Origin: an uncultured Candidatus Entotheonella sp.
Lineage (GTDB): Bacteria; Tectomicrobia; Entotheonellia; Entotheonellales; Entotheonellaceae
Assembly (NCBI GenBank): GCA_951828535.1
Contig: OX639990.1
Coordinates: 3,335,300 to 3,399,299 of the forward strand
Reading direction: 5' to 3'
DNA length: 64,000 nt
Shown: positions 52,335-60,864 of the stretch, one piece after another
Layout of the letters: each line of letters opens with the position of its first letter
Position numbering within the stretch: position 1 is the stretch's first letter
The notes under the pieces: model-generated
What the model was told of the DNA's origin: nothing
What the model saw: the letters and a program-made list of their open reading frames with translations, nothing else
Database searches by the model: none
Translations under genes and position numbers: made by a program

Positions 52335-53618
52335 ATGGAGTATTTCCACATCGAGGGCGGGCACCGGCTCGGGGGCACCATCACCCCTGCGGGGAACAAG
52401 AATGCCGCCCTGCCCCTGATGGCGGCCAGCCTGCTGACTCACGAGCCGCTGCACCTGAACAATGTCCCCAACATTGGCGATGTCCGCACCAAGGCTGTTC
52501 TCCTCAATCGCCTGGGGGTCGATACGCACCTGAGTTCCGACGGGCACTGCCTCCTCCAGGCCTGCACCGTAGGCGATAACCAGCCCGACCTCGACCTGTG
52601 CCGCCAGATCCGCACGGCGCCATTGTTCGCCGGTCCGCTGCTGGCACGGCGCGGTTTTGTGACCATCGGGCGACCGGGCGGCGACCGCATCGGGCGGCGG
52701 CGTCTCGATACCCACCTGCTCGCCCTGCAAGCCTTGGGCGCCGATATCGAGGTCACCACGGACCGCTTCATCCTGAAGGCCAAGCGGCTGCGCGGCGCCG
52801 ACATTTTTCTGGACGAAATGAGCGTCACCGGCACCGAGCAGGTGCTCCTGGCCGCGGTGCTCGCCGAGGGCACCACGCTCCTGGGCAACGCCGCCTGCGA
52901 GCCGCACGTGCAGGACGTGTGTCATTGCCTGAACGCCATGGGCGCCGACATCGAGGGCATCGGCAGCAACAGCCTGGTGATTCGCGGCGTCAGCAGCCTG
53001 CGGGGGACGACGTACGCCATCGGGCCCGATTACATGGAAGTCGGTTCCCTGATTGCGCTGGCGGCGATGACCGGCTCGCAACTTCGTATCCGCCATGCGC
53101 GCCCGCGCGAGCATCGTATGACCCGCATCGTTTTCGCCCGCCTGGGAGCGACGTGGCACGACGACGGCGACGACATTGTCATCCCCGCGGATCAGGATCT
53201 GTACGTGCGCAGTGAGTTCGACGGCGCCATGCCGAAAATCGACGACATGCCGTGGCCGGGTTTTCCGCCCGATCTGATCAGTATTGCCCTGGTCGTCGCC
53301 ACGCAAGCGCGCGGCACGGTGCTGATTCACCAGAAGATGTTCGACCGCCGACTGGTGTTCGTCGACCGCCTTATCGAAATGGGCGCCAACATCGTGCTGT
53401 GCGACCCGCATCGCTGCGTGGTGATTGGCCCCTCCCGCCTACATGGCGAACCCCTCATTTCGCCGGACATTCGCGCTGGCATGGCGCTGGTCATCGCCGC
53501 GCTGGCGGCCGACGGCGCCAGCAGCATCCACAACATCAGCCAGATCGACCGCGGCTACGAGCACCTCGAAAAGCGCCTGCAGGCCCTCGGGGCGCGTATC
53601 GAACGGCGGCAAGGGTAA
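52335..53618 (+). CDS. murA: UDP-GlcNAc enolpyruvyl transferase with catalytic Cys replaced by Asp
   Basis: 427 residues. [16 protein letters not shown] carries the Lys-Asn pair; the catalytic loop that normally reads LPGGC-x-IG-x-RPVD is [13 protein letters not shown], so residue 117 is Asp (GAC at 52683-52685), while the flanking Arg is kept. [11 protein letters not shown] gives the catalytic Asp, [12 protein letters not shown] the conserved Arg, and [16 protein letters not shown] the end. MurA starts peptidoglycan synthesis from PEP and UDP-GlcNAc. Asp at this site is known in other bacteria and prevents fosfomycin alkylation. ATG 52335 after AGGAACGCC. Confidence 0.92.
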   Translation: MEYFHIEGGHRLGGTITPAGNKNAALPLMAASLLTHEPLHLNNVPNIGDVRTKAVLLNRLGVDTHLSSDGHCLLQACTVGDNQPDLDLCRQIRTAPLFAGPLLARRGFVTIGRPGGDRIGRRRLDTHLLALQALGADIEVTTDRFILKAKRLRGADIFLDEMSVTGTEQVLLAAVLAEGTTLLGNAACEPHVQDVCHCLNAMGADIEGIGSNSLVIRGVSSLRGTTYAIGPDYMEVGSLIALAAMTGSQLRIRHARPREHRMTRIVFARLGATWHDDGDDIVIPADQDLYVRSEFDGAMPKIDDMPWPGFPPDLISIALVVATQARGTVLIHQKMFDRRLVFVDRLIEMGANIVLCDPHRCVVIGPSRLHGEPLISPDIRAGMALVIAALAADGASSIHNISQIDRGYEHLEKRLQALGARIERRQG

Positions 53619-53657
53619 ACGCGGCATTCAGGAGCTATCGGCAGAGGAGCCTTACCT

Positions 53658-54761
53658 ATGGCGAGTTCTCGGAGTTTTGGTTTCGGCATCGTCGGCCTCG
53701 GTGTCATCGCCGACTTTCATGCCCGTGCCATTCAGGACATGCGCGGTGGGCATCTCGCCTGCCTTTTTTCCAACAGCGGCGGCAGCAACGCCAAAGCGCT
53801 GGCTCGGCGCTGCGGCGTCGAGTTGTATGCTGGCGATTATGATGCTTTTCTTCAGCACCCGGATCTTGACGTTGTGGTCATTGCCACGCCGTCTGGCGTC
53901 CATCTGGAGCCGGTGGTAGCCGCTGCCAAGGCCGGCAAGCACGTCGTCTGCGAAAAGCCGTTAGAGATAACACTGGAGCGCTGTTCGCAGATGATTCGCG
54001 CCTGTAAGCGGGCCGGCGTGCAGTTGGGCGGTATTTTCCAGAGCCGCACCGGGGCGGCGGTTCAGGCGATTAAGAGGGCGCTTGACGCGGGACGATTCGG
54101 CAAGCTGACGGTTTGCAACGCCATCATCCCCTGGCACCGCACCCAGGCGTACTACGACTCGGGGGCCTGGCGCGGCACCTGGGAACTGGACGGCGGCGGC
54201 GCTTTGATGAATCAGTCCATCCACACCATTGACCTGCTACAGTGGCTGGCGGGGCCAATTCGCTCCGTGCACGCCCTGGCGGGTAACTTGGCGCACAAAC
54301 GCATTGATGTCGAGGACACCGCGGTGGCGGTGGTGCGCTACAAGTCAGGCGCCTTGGGCACCATCATTGGCTCCACTGCGGTGTGGCCGGGCTGGCCCAA
54401 TGAGATTCACATTGTGGGAACGGGCGGCTCGGCGTGCCTGCGCGGCGGGGAGTTGGTGCACTGGGATTTCGTGGACAAGAAATCGACTGACGCGCGCATT
54501 CACCGCACGCTGGGGCCACAGTCGCAAAAGACCTCGCGCTGGGGCGCGGGCAGCCCCACCTCCATCGGTACCGAGGGGCACCAGTGGCAGTTTGAGAATT
54601 TCGTGCGCCATCTGAGGGGTAAGGCGCCGCTGCTCGTCGACGGCGTTGAAGCGCGCAAGTCCGTGGAAATCATTCTGGGGATTTATGCCTCGGCGTTGTC
54701 GGGCGAGACCGTGAATCTGCCGCTCAAGCGGACGCCGGAGCGCCACGCTTTCGGAAAGTGA
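53658..54761 (+). CDS. Gfo/Idh/MocA-family oxidoreductase
   Basis: 367 residues. GFGIVGLGVIADFHARAIQD is the Rossmann start, VVIATPSGVHLEPVVAAAKA and VVCEKPLEITLE include the EKP motif, and the C-terminal alpha/beta domain has GSWELDGGGALMNQSIHTID-like WELDGGGALMNQSIHTIDLL with the conserved Asp/His. It would oxidise or reduce a sugar or inositol-type substrate with NAD(P). ATG 53658 after GAGGAGCCTTACCT. No sugar transporter adjacent. Follows murA by 39 bases. Confidence 0.92.
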   Translation: MASSRSFGFGIVGLGVIADFHARAIQDMRGGHLACLFSNSGGSNAKALARRCGVELYAGDYDAFLQHPDLDVVVIATPSGVHLEPVVAAAKAGKHVVCEKPLEITLERCSQMIRACKRAGVQLGGIFQSRTGAAVQAIKRALDAGRFGKLTVCNAIIPWHRTQAYYDSGAWRGTWELDGGGALMNQSIHTIDLLQWLAGPIRSVHALAGNLAHKRIDVEDTAVAVVRYKSGALGTIIGSTAVWPGWPNEIHIVGTGGSACLRGGELVHWDFVDKKSTDARIHRTLGPQSQKTSRWGAGSPTSIGTEGHQWQFENFVRHLRGKAPLLVDGVEARKSVEIILGIYASALSGETVNLPLKRTPERHAFGK

Positions 54762-54905
54762 GAAGCCGGGGGTATGATTCAGAAACAATTGTTCAGGATT
54801 GCCGGTCCGGGTCGGGTTGAATGGTGTGTGGACTGGCGGCTTCAAGTAGGTTCGGTTAGCCATAGGCGTAGCCCGACGGCAGCAGCCTGCGGAGCGCCGT
54901 GGAAC

Positions 54906-54931
54906 GTCGGATTACGCTCCGCCAATTCGAC
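54906..54931. repeat. Dispersed palindrome, family B, copy 3
   Basis: GTCGGATTACGCTCCGCCAA, then TTCGAC, in the gap between the oxidoreductase and LLM genes. Upstream bases (GCGGAGCGCCGTGGAAC) also echo copy 1. Confidence 0.75.
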
Positions 54932-54943
54932 TCGCAGCTTTCG

Positions 54944-55939
54944 TCATCCGACCAAGCGCTGCAGAATGCGAGCGGTTTCGTCCGGCGGCGCGTCCACCTG
55001 CACGGTGTGCATGTCGATTCCCGCTTCCGATTGCGCCGTCAGGCGGTCCAGGCAGGCTTCCAGCGATCCGGCGAAAAACAGGCTGTCGACGAGGTCGTCG
55101 GGCACCGCGGCGGTTCCGGCGACGCGGCCGCCCTTGTCCCAGGCGGCGCGAATGGTCTGGACGGCGTCGCCATGACCCAGGCGGGTGAGTTGCTCGCGAT
55201 AGTAATCGCCCATGTTGGTGACGTAAAACGCGATGTGACTCTTGCCTTCCTGCCGGTAGGCCTCGATGTTGGCGGTCACGGTGACGCTGCCCGGACTGCG
55301 CACGGCGACGCTGCCGGGGTCTCGGCCTGCCGCCGACACCTGCTGACGGAACGCCTTCACCTCCTGCCCGAGTTGTCCCAACGGAATGAGAACCGGCATC
55401 CAGCCGTCAGCCAACCGGGCGGTCTGGGCTACGCTCTTGGGCGTCAGCGAGGCGATGAAAATCGGGATGTTGGCGCGCAACGGCTCGAAGCGCAGTCGGA
55501 AGCCGCGCTGCAGCGTGAACACCTTGCCCTCGTAGTGCAGCGGTTCGTGGGCGAGGATGATGCGGATAATCTCGATGTATTCGCGCAGCCGTGTCAGGGA
55601 CGGCTGGAAGGGCACCCCGTGCCAGTGCTCGATGACGCGATGACCGCTGGTGCCGAGGCCGATCAGCATGCGCCCGCCGCTCAGTTCGTCGAGGGTGGCG
55701 AAGTGCTGCGCCAGGGCCGACGGGGTGCGCGAGTAGGTGTTGACGATGCCGCTGCCGAGCGTGATGCGCTTCGTCTCGCGCGCCAGTACCGCCAGCATGG
55801 TGAAGCAATCGCGGCCCCACGCCTCCGGCACCCACACCGTATCCACCCCTGCGTCGTCGGCCGCGCGCACCCGCGCAATGCCCTGCTCCCAATCGAATGG
55901 CCCCTGCCAGTTAAAGCCTACGGACAGCCGCCGCGCCAT
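54944..55939 (-). CDS. LLM-class F420-dependent oxidoreductase
   Basis: 331 residues from ATG 55939 (MARRLSVGFNWQGPFDWEQG), preceded by GGAGCAACGC. Luciferase-like barrel: AGVDTVWVPEAWGRDCFTML, RITLGSGIVNTYSRTPSALA, GRMLIGLGTSGHRVIEHWHG and IPIFIASLTPKSVAQTARLA. The GLGTSGHRVIE segment is typical of F420-dependent members. It ends the dapF / threonine aldolase / LLM operon with a 31-base gap. Substrate unknown. Confidence 0.9.
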   Translation of the reverse strand: MARRLSVGFNWQGPFDWEQGIARVRAADDAGVDTVWVPEAWGRDCFTMLAVLARETKRITLGSGIVNTYSRTPSALAQHFATLDELSGGRMLIGLGTSGHRVIEHWHGVPFQPSLTRLREYIEIIRIILAHEPLHYEGKVFTLQRGFRLRFEPLRANIPIFIASLTPKSVAQTARLADGWMPVLIPLGQLGQEVKAFRQQVSAAGRDPGSVAVRSPGSVTVTANIEAYRQEGKSHIAFYVTNMGDYYREQLTRLGHGDAVQTIRAAWDKGGRVAGTAAVPDDLVDSLFFAGSLEACLDRLTAQSEAGIDMHTVQVDAPPDETARILQRLVG

Positions 55940-55970
55940 GCGTTGCTCCTTGTCTGATTGACGGATTGAA

Positions 55971-57011
55971 TTATCGAGCCTCCAGAATACTGCACATGAT
56001 TTCGGCGGCCCGCTCCACCTCGTCGCGGCTGACGTCGAGATGGATGACCAGGCGCATGCCGTAGCGCCCCATGACGAGGGCCATGACACCCCGCTGCCAC
56101 ATCGCCGCCGCCAAGCCGGGCGCGTCCACACGCGCCTCGTCCGGGTCGAGTTGCAGGTAGATGATGTTGGTTTCGACGTTGGACGGCTCGATCCGCATGC
56201 CGGGGGCGCCGCTGATGCGCTCGGCGAGCAGCTTGGCGTTCAGATGGTCGTCGGCCAAGCGTTCGACGTTGTTCTCCAATGCGTAAATGCCGCCGGCGGC
56301 CAGGATGCCGGCTTGCCGCATGCCGCCGCCGAACATCTTGCGGTAGCGTTGCGCCCGGCGGATGAAGTCCTCGCTGGCGGCAATGACGGAGCCGACCGGC
56401 GCGCCCAGGCCCTTGGACAGGCACAGCGTGCACGAATCGAAGTAACGGGTGATCTCGATGGCCTGCAGGCCGGAAGCCACGGTGGCGTTCATCAGGCGGG
56501 CGCCGTCGAGGTGCATGGCGAGCCCTTCGGCGCGGGCCACGTCGTGGATTTCCTTGATGCGGTCCATGGGATAGACGGTGCCGCCGCCGCGGTTGTGGGT
56601 ATTTTCCAGCGATACCAGGCGGGTCGGAGCGTTATGCACGTCGTTGTCGTGGCGAATCACGCGCGCCACCTGCTCGGCAGACAGAAGGCCGCGCTGGCCG
56701 TCCAGCAGGTTGACCTGCACGCCGGACAGCGCCGCCAAGCCGCCAGACTCGCTGTTGAACGGGTGGCTGGTGCGCTCCATGATAATCTCGTCGCCGGGCT
56801 GCGTATGCACCTTGATGGATATTTGATTGGCCATGGTGCCGGAGGGCACGTACAGGGCCGCCTCCTTGCCCAGCACTTGCGCGGCGAGTTCCTGTAACCG
56901 GTTGACGGACGGATCCTCGCCAAACACGTCGTCGCCGACCTCGGCCTCGGCCATGGCGCGGCGCATCTCCGGGGACGGTTTACTGACGGTATCGCTGCGT
57001 AGATCGATCAT
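55971..57011 (-). CDS. ltaE: Low-specificity L-threonine aldolase
   Basis: 346 residues from ATG 57011 ([20 protein letters not shown]). The PLP fold I signature includes [46 protein letters not shown] (Asp and Arg contacts) and the Schiff-base Lys in [14 protein letters not shown]. The C-terminal [17 protein letters not shown] is typical. Cleaves threonine/allo-threonine to glycine and acetaldehyde. Its ATG overlaps the dapF stop (ATGA), implying coupled translation. Confidence 0.95.
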   Translation of the reverse strand: MIDLRSDTVSKPSPEMRRAMAEAEVGDDVFGEDPSVNRLQELAAQVLGKEAALYVPSGTMANQISIKVHTQPGDEIIMERTSHPFNSESGGLAALSGVQVNLLDGQRGLLSAEQVARVIRHDNDVHNAPTRLVSLENTHNRGGGTVYPMDRIKEIHDVARAEGLAMHLDGARLMNATVASGLQAIEITRYFDSCTLCLSKGLGAPVGSVIAASEDFIRRAQRYRKMFGGGMRQAGILAAGGIYALENNVERLADDHLNAKLLAERISGAPGMRIEPSNVETNIIYLQLDPDEARVDAPGLAAAMWQRGVMALVMGRYGMRLVIHLDVSRDEVERAAEIMCSILEAR

Positions 57012-57859
57012 GAGCGCGCTTCCTCCTGCTGATGCCATTCGCCGCTGAACACCTCCACGGCCGGGCCGGTCATCAAGACCTGATTGTCGCTGGCCTGCCA
57101 TTCCAATTCCAGGGGACCACCCAACAGGTGCGCGGTGACCCGCCGGTCCGTGCGCCCGGTGAGGTGGCACGCCACCGCGGCCGCCGAGGCGCCGGTGCCG
57201 CAGGCAAGCGTTTCGCCCGAGCCGCGTTCCCAGACGCGCATGCTGAACGATCCCCGGTCGCGCACCTGGATGAACTCGGTGTTGATCCCCTCCGGGAAGG
57301 CGGCGTGGTGCTCAAAGTGCGGGCCCCAGCCGGCCACGTCGAAGCTGGCAACGTCTTCCACGAACACCACGCAATGCGGGTTGCCCATCGATACCGCAGT
57401 GACGTCGAAGGTGGCGCCATTGACAGGCAGCGGCTCGTTGATCACTTCGCCCGACGCCCCTTGCATGGGAATTTGCGCCCGCTGCAGGCGAGGCTCGCCC
57501 ATCTTGACGCGCACCCTGTCGACCACGCCGTCGGCGATAAACAAGTCCAGATTCAGAACACCCGCCAGGGTTTCCACGTTCAGGGCGGTGCGGCGGGCAA
57601 TATCGTGATCGTAGACGTATTTGGCCACACAGCGAATGCCATTGCCGCACATCTGCGCCTCGCTGCCGTCGGCGTTGAACATGCGCATGCGGCAATCGGC
57701 TCTGTCGGAGGGCAGGATGAGAATCAGACCGTCAGCGCCGATGCCGAAATGCCGGTCGCTCACCGCCCGCGCCACCGCGGCGGGGTCGTCGACCTGTTCG
57801 TCGAAGCCGTTGATGTATATGTAATCGTTACCAAGCCCGTGCATCTTGGTGAAGCGCAT
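57008..57859 (-). CDS. dapF: Diaminopimelate epimerase
   Basis: 283 residues from ATG 57859 ([20 protein letters not shown]). Both catalytic Cys are present: MCGNGIRC and [31 protein letters not shown], and [12 protein letters not shown] complete the signature of a full-length DapF. Converts LL-DAP to meso-DAP for peptidoglycan and lysine. It starts a three-gene operon with threonine aldolase and an LLM enzyme. Confidence 0.97.
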   Translation of the reverse strand: MRFTKMHGLGNDYIYINGFDEQVDDPAAVARAVSDRHFGIGADGLILILPSDRADCRMRMFNADGSEAQMCGNGIRCVAKYVYDHDIARRTALNVETLAGVLNLDLFIADGVVDRVRVKMGEPRLQRAQIPMQGASGEVINEPLPVNGATFDVTAVSMGNPHCVVFVEDVASFDVAGWGPHFEHHAAFPEGINTEFIQVRDRGSFSMRVWERGSGETLACGTGASAAAVACHLTGRTDRRVTAHLLGGPLELEWQASDNQVLMTGPAVEVFSGEWHQQEEARS

Positions 57860-58087
57860 GCCGCATCCCCGTGTTTGATGACTGTCTCGAACGTTCCTGG
57901 CCAAAGGAGCGCGTGTTTTCGGCTCCGGTACGGTGGCAAAACCCCGCACGGTTTGTCAAGCCGAGAATGGCTTGACTTCGCCGGTGCCAGTCCGTAACCT
58001 GCCGCCTCGGTTTCTGACTTCCCGGACAGACTCCGGGAGGTCGGTTCTTGTTCGTGTTCGGCCCATTCAACGGAGAAGGAGCCCCCT

Positions 58088-58393
58088 ATGAAATTCGGTA
58101 GGCGGCGCTTGGCAGCCGCTGCCCTGACGATTGTCCTTGTGGTCGGCGGCCTGGGTTTGGGTACGGCACAGCCACAGGACGAGGGCACGCCGATAAACAT
58201 CAACACGGCCGACGAGGTCGAGTTGATGATGTTGAAGGGCATCGGTGAAGCAAAGGCAAAGGCCATTATCGAGTACCGGGAGGCACAGTCCTTCGAAACC
58301 ATCGAAGACATCATGAAGGTCTCGGGAATTGGCGAGAAGACCTTTGAAAACAACAAGGACCGCATCACCGTTGGGGAGACGGCGGACGAGTAG
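58088..58393 (+). CDS. ComEA-like helix-hairpin-helix protein
   Basis: 101 residues: hydrophobic N-terminal signal/anchor (LAAAALTIVLVVGGLGLGTA), then PININTADEVELMMLKGIGE, the ININTA start of ComEA-type HhH domains, with KAKAIIEYREA and IMKVSGIGEKTFENNKDRIT giving two hairpins. It probably binds DNA at the cell surface or periplasm. ATG 58088 follows GAGAAGGAGCCCCCT. The ArsC-like selenoprotein starts 27 bases downstream, so the three genes may be one transcript. Confidence 0.92.
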   Translation: MKFGRRRLAAAALTIVLVVGGLGLGTAQPQDEGTPININTADEVELMMLKGIGEAKAKAIIEYREAQSFETIEDIMKVSGIGEKTFENNKDRITVGETADE

Positions 58394-58420
58394 AGGCGCA
58401 AGGCCTGCGAAGGAGTGCAC

Positions 58421-58768
58421 ATGAGCCGGCAAGTGGATTGGTACTATCACCGCAAGGGTTGAAGCACCTGCGCCAAGGTTTCCAGGTTCTTGGAGACCCA
58501 TGACGTGACGGTGCAGGACACGATTCCGGCGAGCAGGAAGCTCGGGCTGAGCGATGCGCTGGCATTGGTGGAGCAGGCCGACCGGCTGGTTGTCGCGAAG
58601 GGCAAGAAGCTGACGGAGTTCGATCTGGGCGCCGAATCGCCGGCCCCTGATGCGGTGGCCAAGCTGATGCTGGGGCCCACCGGCAACCTGCGAGCCCCCA
58701 CCCTGCGCGTTGGACGCACCCTCGTCGTCGGCTACAATGAGCAAGTACTGGTTGAGACGTTCGGCTAA
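58421..58768 (+). CDS. ArsC/Spx-like selenoprotein, UxxC active site (in-frame UGA)
   Basis: 115 residues with selenocysteine at 14 (TGA 58460-58462). ATG 58421 follows AAGGAG with a 5-base spacer. MSRQVDWYYHRKG-Sec-STCAK places U in the resolving thiol motif U-S-T-C (Sec14, Cys17), and the same frame continues for 100 codons: VSRFLETHDVTVQDTIPASR, LGLSDALALVEQADRLVVAK, NLRAPTLRVGRTLVVGYNEQ. This is an ArsC-family thioredoxin fold; TLRVGRTLVVGY matches the C-terminal strand pair. A SECIS-like hairpin follows the UGA, and selAB are in the window. A conventional annotation would miss the start or call a pseudogene. Confidence 0.9.
58460..58498 (+). promoter_or_regulatory. SECIS-like element of the ArsC-like selenoprotein
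   Basis: The UGA at 58460 is followed, after 14 bases, by the stem GGTTTCC / GGAGACC (58477-58483, 58492-58498; one G-U pair) with loop AGGTTCTT. The loop resembles the AGGUCU loop of E. coli fdhF SECIS. Confidence 0.75.
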
Positions 58769-58807
58769 TTCCGCGGCAAGGCGCGGGCTGAGAGAAAGGA
58801 AGTGAGC

Positions 58808-59041
58808 GTGGACAAAGAAGTGATCGTCTACAGCAACGTCGGTTGAGGCCCCTGTCACCAGGCGATGGAGTATCTATCGCAGAAGGGGGTCGCGTTTGTG
58901 GAAAAGAATGTCGCCCGTGATCCCGACGCTGTGCAGGAGTTGATCGGCATGGGGTTGCGCTCCCTCCCGGTGGTGGTGATCGGCGAGCAGCGGCTCAGCG
59001 GCTTTAATCCCGCCGCCATCGACGCCGCCCTGGCCTCGTAG
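58808..59041 (+). CDS. Glutaredoxin-like selenoprotein, UGPC active site (in-frame UGA, GTG start)
   Basis: 77 residues with selenocysteine at 13 (TGA 58844-58846). GTG 58808 is preceded by AAGGAAG with a 5-base spacer. VDKEVIVYSNVG-Sec-GPCHQA is the classical glutaredoxin/NrdH active site CxPC-type with Cys16 as partner; continuing in frame, MEYLSQKGVAFVEKNVARDP, GMGLRSLPVVVIGEQRLSGF (cis-Pro TVP-type SLPVV, GF) and NPAAIDAALAS, TAG 59039-59041. Length and every fold element match small glutaredoxins. It starts 39 bases after the ArsC-like selenoprotein. Confidence 0.92.
58844..58889 (+). promoter_or_regulatory. SECIS-like element of the glutaredoxin-like selenoprotein
   Basis: Downstream of UGA 58844: lower stem CCCCT (58849-58853) / AGGGG (58884-58888), upper stem GCGAT / ATCGC (58862-58866, 58876-58880), loop GGAGTATCT. 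Placement, 15 bases from UGA to the upper stem, fits bacterial SECIS. Confidence 0.65.
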
Positions 59042-59045
59042 GAAA

Positions 59046-59086
59046 GCTCGCGGCGAACGCCCCGTCCCGGGCAAGACGCCGCGGGC
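59046..59086. terminator. Candidate bidirectional terminator
   Basis: GCTCGCGGCG / CGCCGCGGGC stem (59046-59055, 59077-59086) with one G-T pair, exactly between convergent selenoprotein and FTR-like genes. The T tract is weak. Confidence 0.5.
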
Positions 59087-59500
59087 TTAATCGTGCGCCG
59101 CCTCCTCGGTGGCGCCGATCTTGTGCCGCATCGCCCGTCCTTTATCGGCATGCGGGTCTTTTACAAGACCGTATATCTGCCGTCCCTCGTGATCCTCCGG
59201 CAGATGTTCGGTGATTGGAATGCCCTCCTTGTTAACGAACAACAGGCAGTGACAATACTTGTACATCTGCATTTCGTCGCAGGCGCAACGCCAGCGGCGC
59301 AGCTTCGCCTCGGCCGGCTTGTCGGGGTAGAAGTTGCACGGGCACAGCGGCACGCCGACCTCCTCGATATGCCGCGCCAGACCCTCGACAACGGTTTCCG
59401 TGACGCTGCGATCGGGGTGCAGATAGCTGCCTGATTTTTCGGCAAACTTCTCAGCGTACTTTTGCATCTTGGTAATGTTCTTTTCACTCGGCTTGTCCAT
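59087..59500 (-). CDS. Ferredoxin-thioredoxin reductase catalytic-chain-like protein
   Basis: 137 residues from ATG 59500, preceded by AGGAGG. Conserved FTR-beta pattern: HIEEVGVPLCPCNFYPDKPA, then WRCACDEMQMYKYCHCLLF, giving CPC ... CAC ... CHC, the Cys set that holds the 4Fe-4S cluster and the redox disulfide. FTR reduces thioredoxin-fold proteins with electrons from ferredoxin. Facing two thioredoxin-fold selenoproteins, it is their plausible reductant. Plant/cyanobacterial FTR has a partner alpha chain, not found here. Confidence 0.9.
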   Translation of the reverse strand: MDKPSEKNITKMQKYAEKFAEKSGSYLHPDRSVTETVVEGLARHIEEVGVPLCPCNFYPDKPAEAKLRRWRCACDEMQMYKYCHCLLFVNKEGIPITEHLPEDHEGRQIYGLVKDPHADKGRAMRHKIGATEEAAHD

Positions 59501-59535
59501 TTGCAGAGCCTCCTCTCTCTCCATGTTGCGGCGCC

Positions 59536-59826
59536 TCAGGTGGCGATGTCTTCGATGCGCTCCGCGAGGGTGAAATCCAGGTCGCTGATGCCGCCGACGT
59601 CGTGAGTATTCAGAGCGATGCTGACGCGATTGTATACGTTGGACCATTCCGGATGATGGTTCATCGATTCCGCCGCCAGTGCGACGCTGGCCATGAACCC
59701 GAAAGCGTTGACGAAAGAGTCGAACCGGAAAGTCTTGCTGAGTTTGCCATCAATGAGTTCCCAGCCATGCAGCTCGGGCAGCCGCGCGGCCACCTCCGCC
59801 TCGGACAGTTTTTGTCGTGCCGCCAT
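59536..59826 (-). CDS. phhB: Pterin-4a-carbinolamine dehydratase
   Basis: 96 residues. [20 protein letters not shown] and [20 protein letters not shown] carry the family signature, with the active-site His pair in MNHHPEW followed by [20 protein letters not shown]. Full length. It recycles tetrahydropterin cofactor or acts in molybdopterin-related pathways; no phenylalanine hydroxylase gene is adjacent. It lies 35 bases upstream of the FTR-like gene on the same strand. Confidence 0.95.
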   Translation of the reverse strand: MAARQKLSEAEVAARLPELHGWELIDGKLSKTFRFDSFVNAFGFMASVALAAESMNHHPEWSNVYNRVSIALNTHDVGGISDLDFTLAERIEDIAT

Positions 59827-59958
59827 GAATGCCGCCTTTCCTCAAACCCTGACCTGATGTTACATAACAAAGTCGCCTAGCCGTGTTCGTCCTGGAAATT
59901 GAGAATGACACACCATGCGCACGGTCGCCAGCTTTTTTCTTGAAATGGAGATGGGCGT

Positions 59959-60849
59959 ATGACTGTGGCGCTGATTGCCCTGATCCTGCTGATCGCGGTG
60001 TCTGGCGTGATCCTGTGGGCCGGTGGCGACAAAACCGTCTTCGAGGCCCAGGGCGTCGGCATCGTCGAGGCCATCCCCGAGAGCCTTCCCGAGTCGTCCG
60101 CCGTGCCGTCCGATACGCTGACCTTGTTCTCGTACAACCTGAATTACGGCCTCGGCGATGCGGGGGCAAGGGCGGCGCCGCAGACGGACGCAGCAGTGTA
60201 CGATCGACTGGACTGCGTCATCGAGGCGATCGCGGCTTGTGGAGCTGATGCGGCGCTACTGCAGGCGGTCGATTTCGCCAGCCGACGCACGGATTGCGTT
60301 GCGCAACTGCATTACATGGCAACGGCGCTGGGTTGGGGGTACGTGGCGGCGGTCACGACCTGGGAATGCCGCTACTTGCCGGCCCCTTGGCCACAGGCCG
60401 GACGCGTGCGCGCCGGGCTGGGGGTGATCAGCCGGCTGCCGCTGGAGCACAACAGTTGGCAGCGGCTGTCCCAATCGCGGGTGTTTCCCCTATTTGCGGC
60501 GCTGTTCGCTCCACACGACGCGGTTCAGGTGGTCGACATGCGTTGCGGCGTCCGTGGTGTGCGGTTGGTGCAGGCTCATCTGGCGTCGTTCAGCGCCGGT
60601 AGGTATCAGCGAGAAGAGCAGTTGGCAGCCATCGTGCGTCGTGTCGTGATGCCGAGTTGCGTGATGACGGGAGTCGACGAGGCCACTGCGGATGGAATCT
60701 GCGCTCACTTGGGCGCTACACCGGCCCTGCGGTCAGAAGCCGGCGGCGTACTTCTTGGGAGCGGTTGGGCCGGCGCAGAAGTGCTCCTTTTGCCGCCACT
60801 GGCCGGCGTTTCCGAGCATTCCCCGGTGCTGGTGAAGCTGCCGTTGTGA
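59959..60849 (+). CDS. Membrane-anchored EEP-fold (endonuclease/exonuclease/phosphatase-like) protein
   Basis: 296 residues. An N-terminal membrane helix (VALIALILLIAVSGVILWAG), then LTLFSYNLNYGLGDAGARA, the EEP N-x-N start, ADAALLQAVDFASRR in place of the LQEVD motif (catalytic Glu displaced to Gln/Ala), RVRAGLGVISRLPLEH for the GLAI-SR strand, and an SDHxP-like SEHSPVLVKL end. Key acidic residues look altered, so catalysis is uncertain. No signal for secretion beyond the anchor. Confidence 0.72.
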   Translation: MTVALIALILLIAVSGVILWAGGDKTVFEAQGVGIVEAIPESLPESSAVPSDTLTLFSYNLNYGLGDAGARAAPQTDAAVYDRLDCVIEAIAACGADAALLQAVDFASRRTDCVAQLHYMATALGWGYVAAVTTWECRYLPAPWPQAGRVRAGLGVISRLPLEHNSWQRLSQSRVFPLFAALFAPHDAVQVVDMRCGVRGVRLVQAHLASFSAGRYQREEQLAAIVRRVVMPSCVMTGVDEATADGICAHLGATPALRSEAGGVLLGSGWAGAEVLLLPPLAGVSEHSPVLVKLPL

Positions 60850-60864
60850 ACACCGAGCCGTCTG

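Noticed and set aside
54774-55957. Plus-strand open frames over the LLM gene
   Set aside because: Shadow frames; the LLM barrel on the minus strand is complete.
58447-58719. Minus-strand open frame across the ArsC-like gene
   Set aside because: Lacks domains and conflicts with the selenoprotein frame, which has a ribosome site and fold signature.
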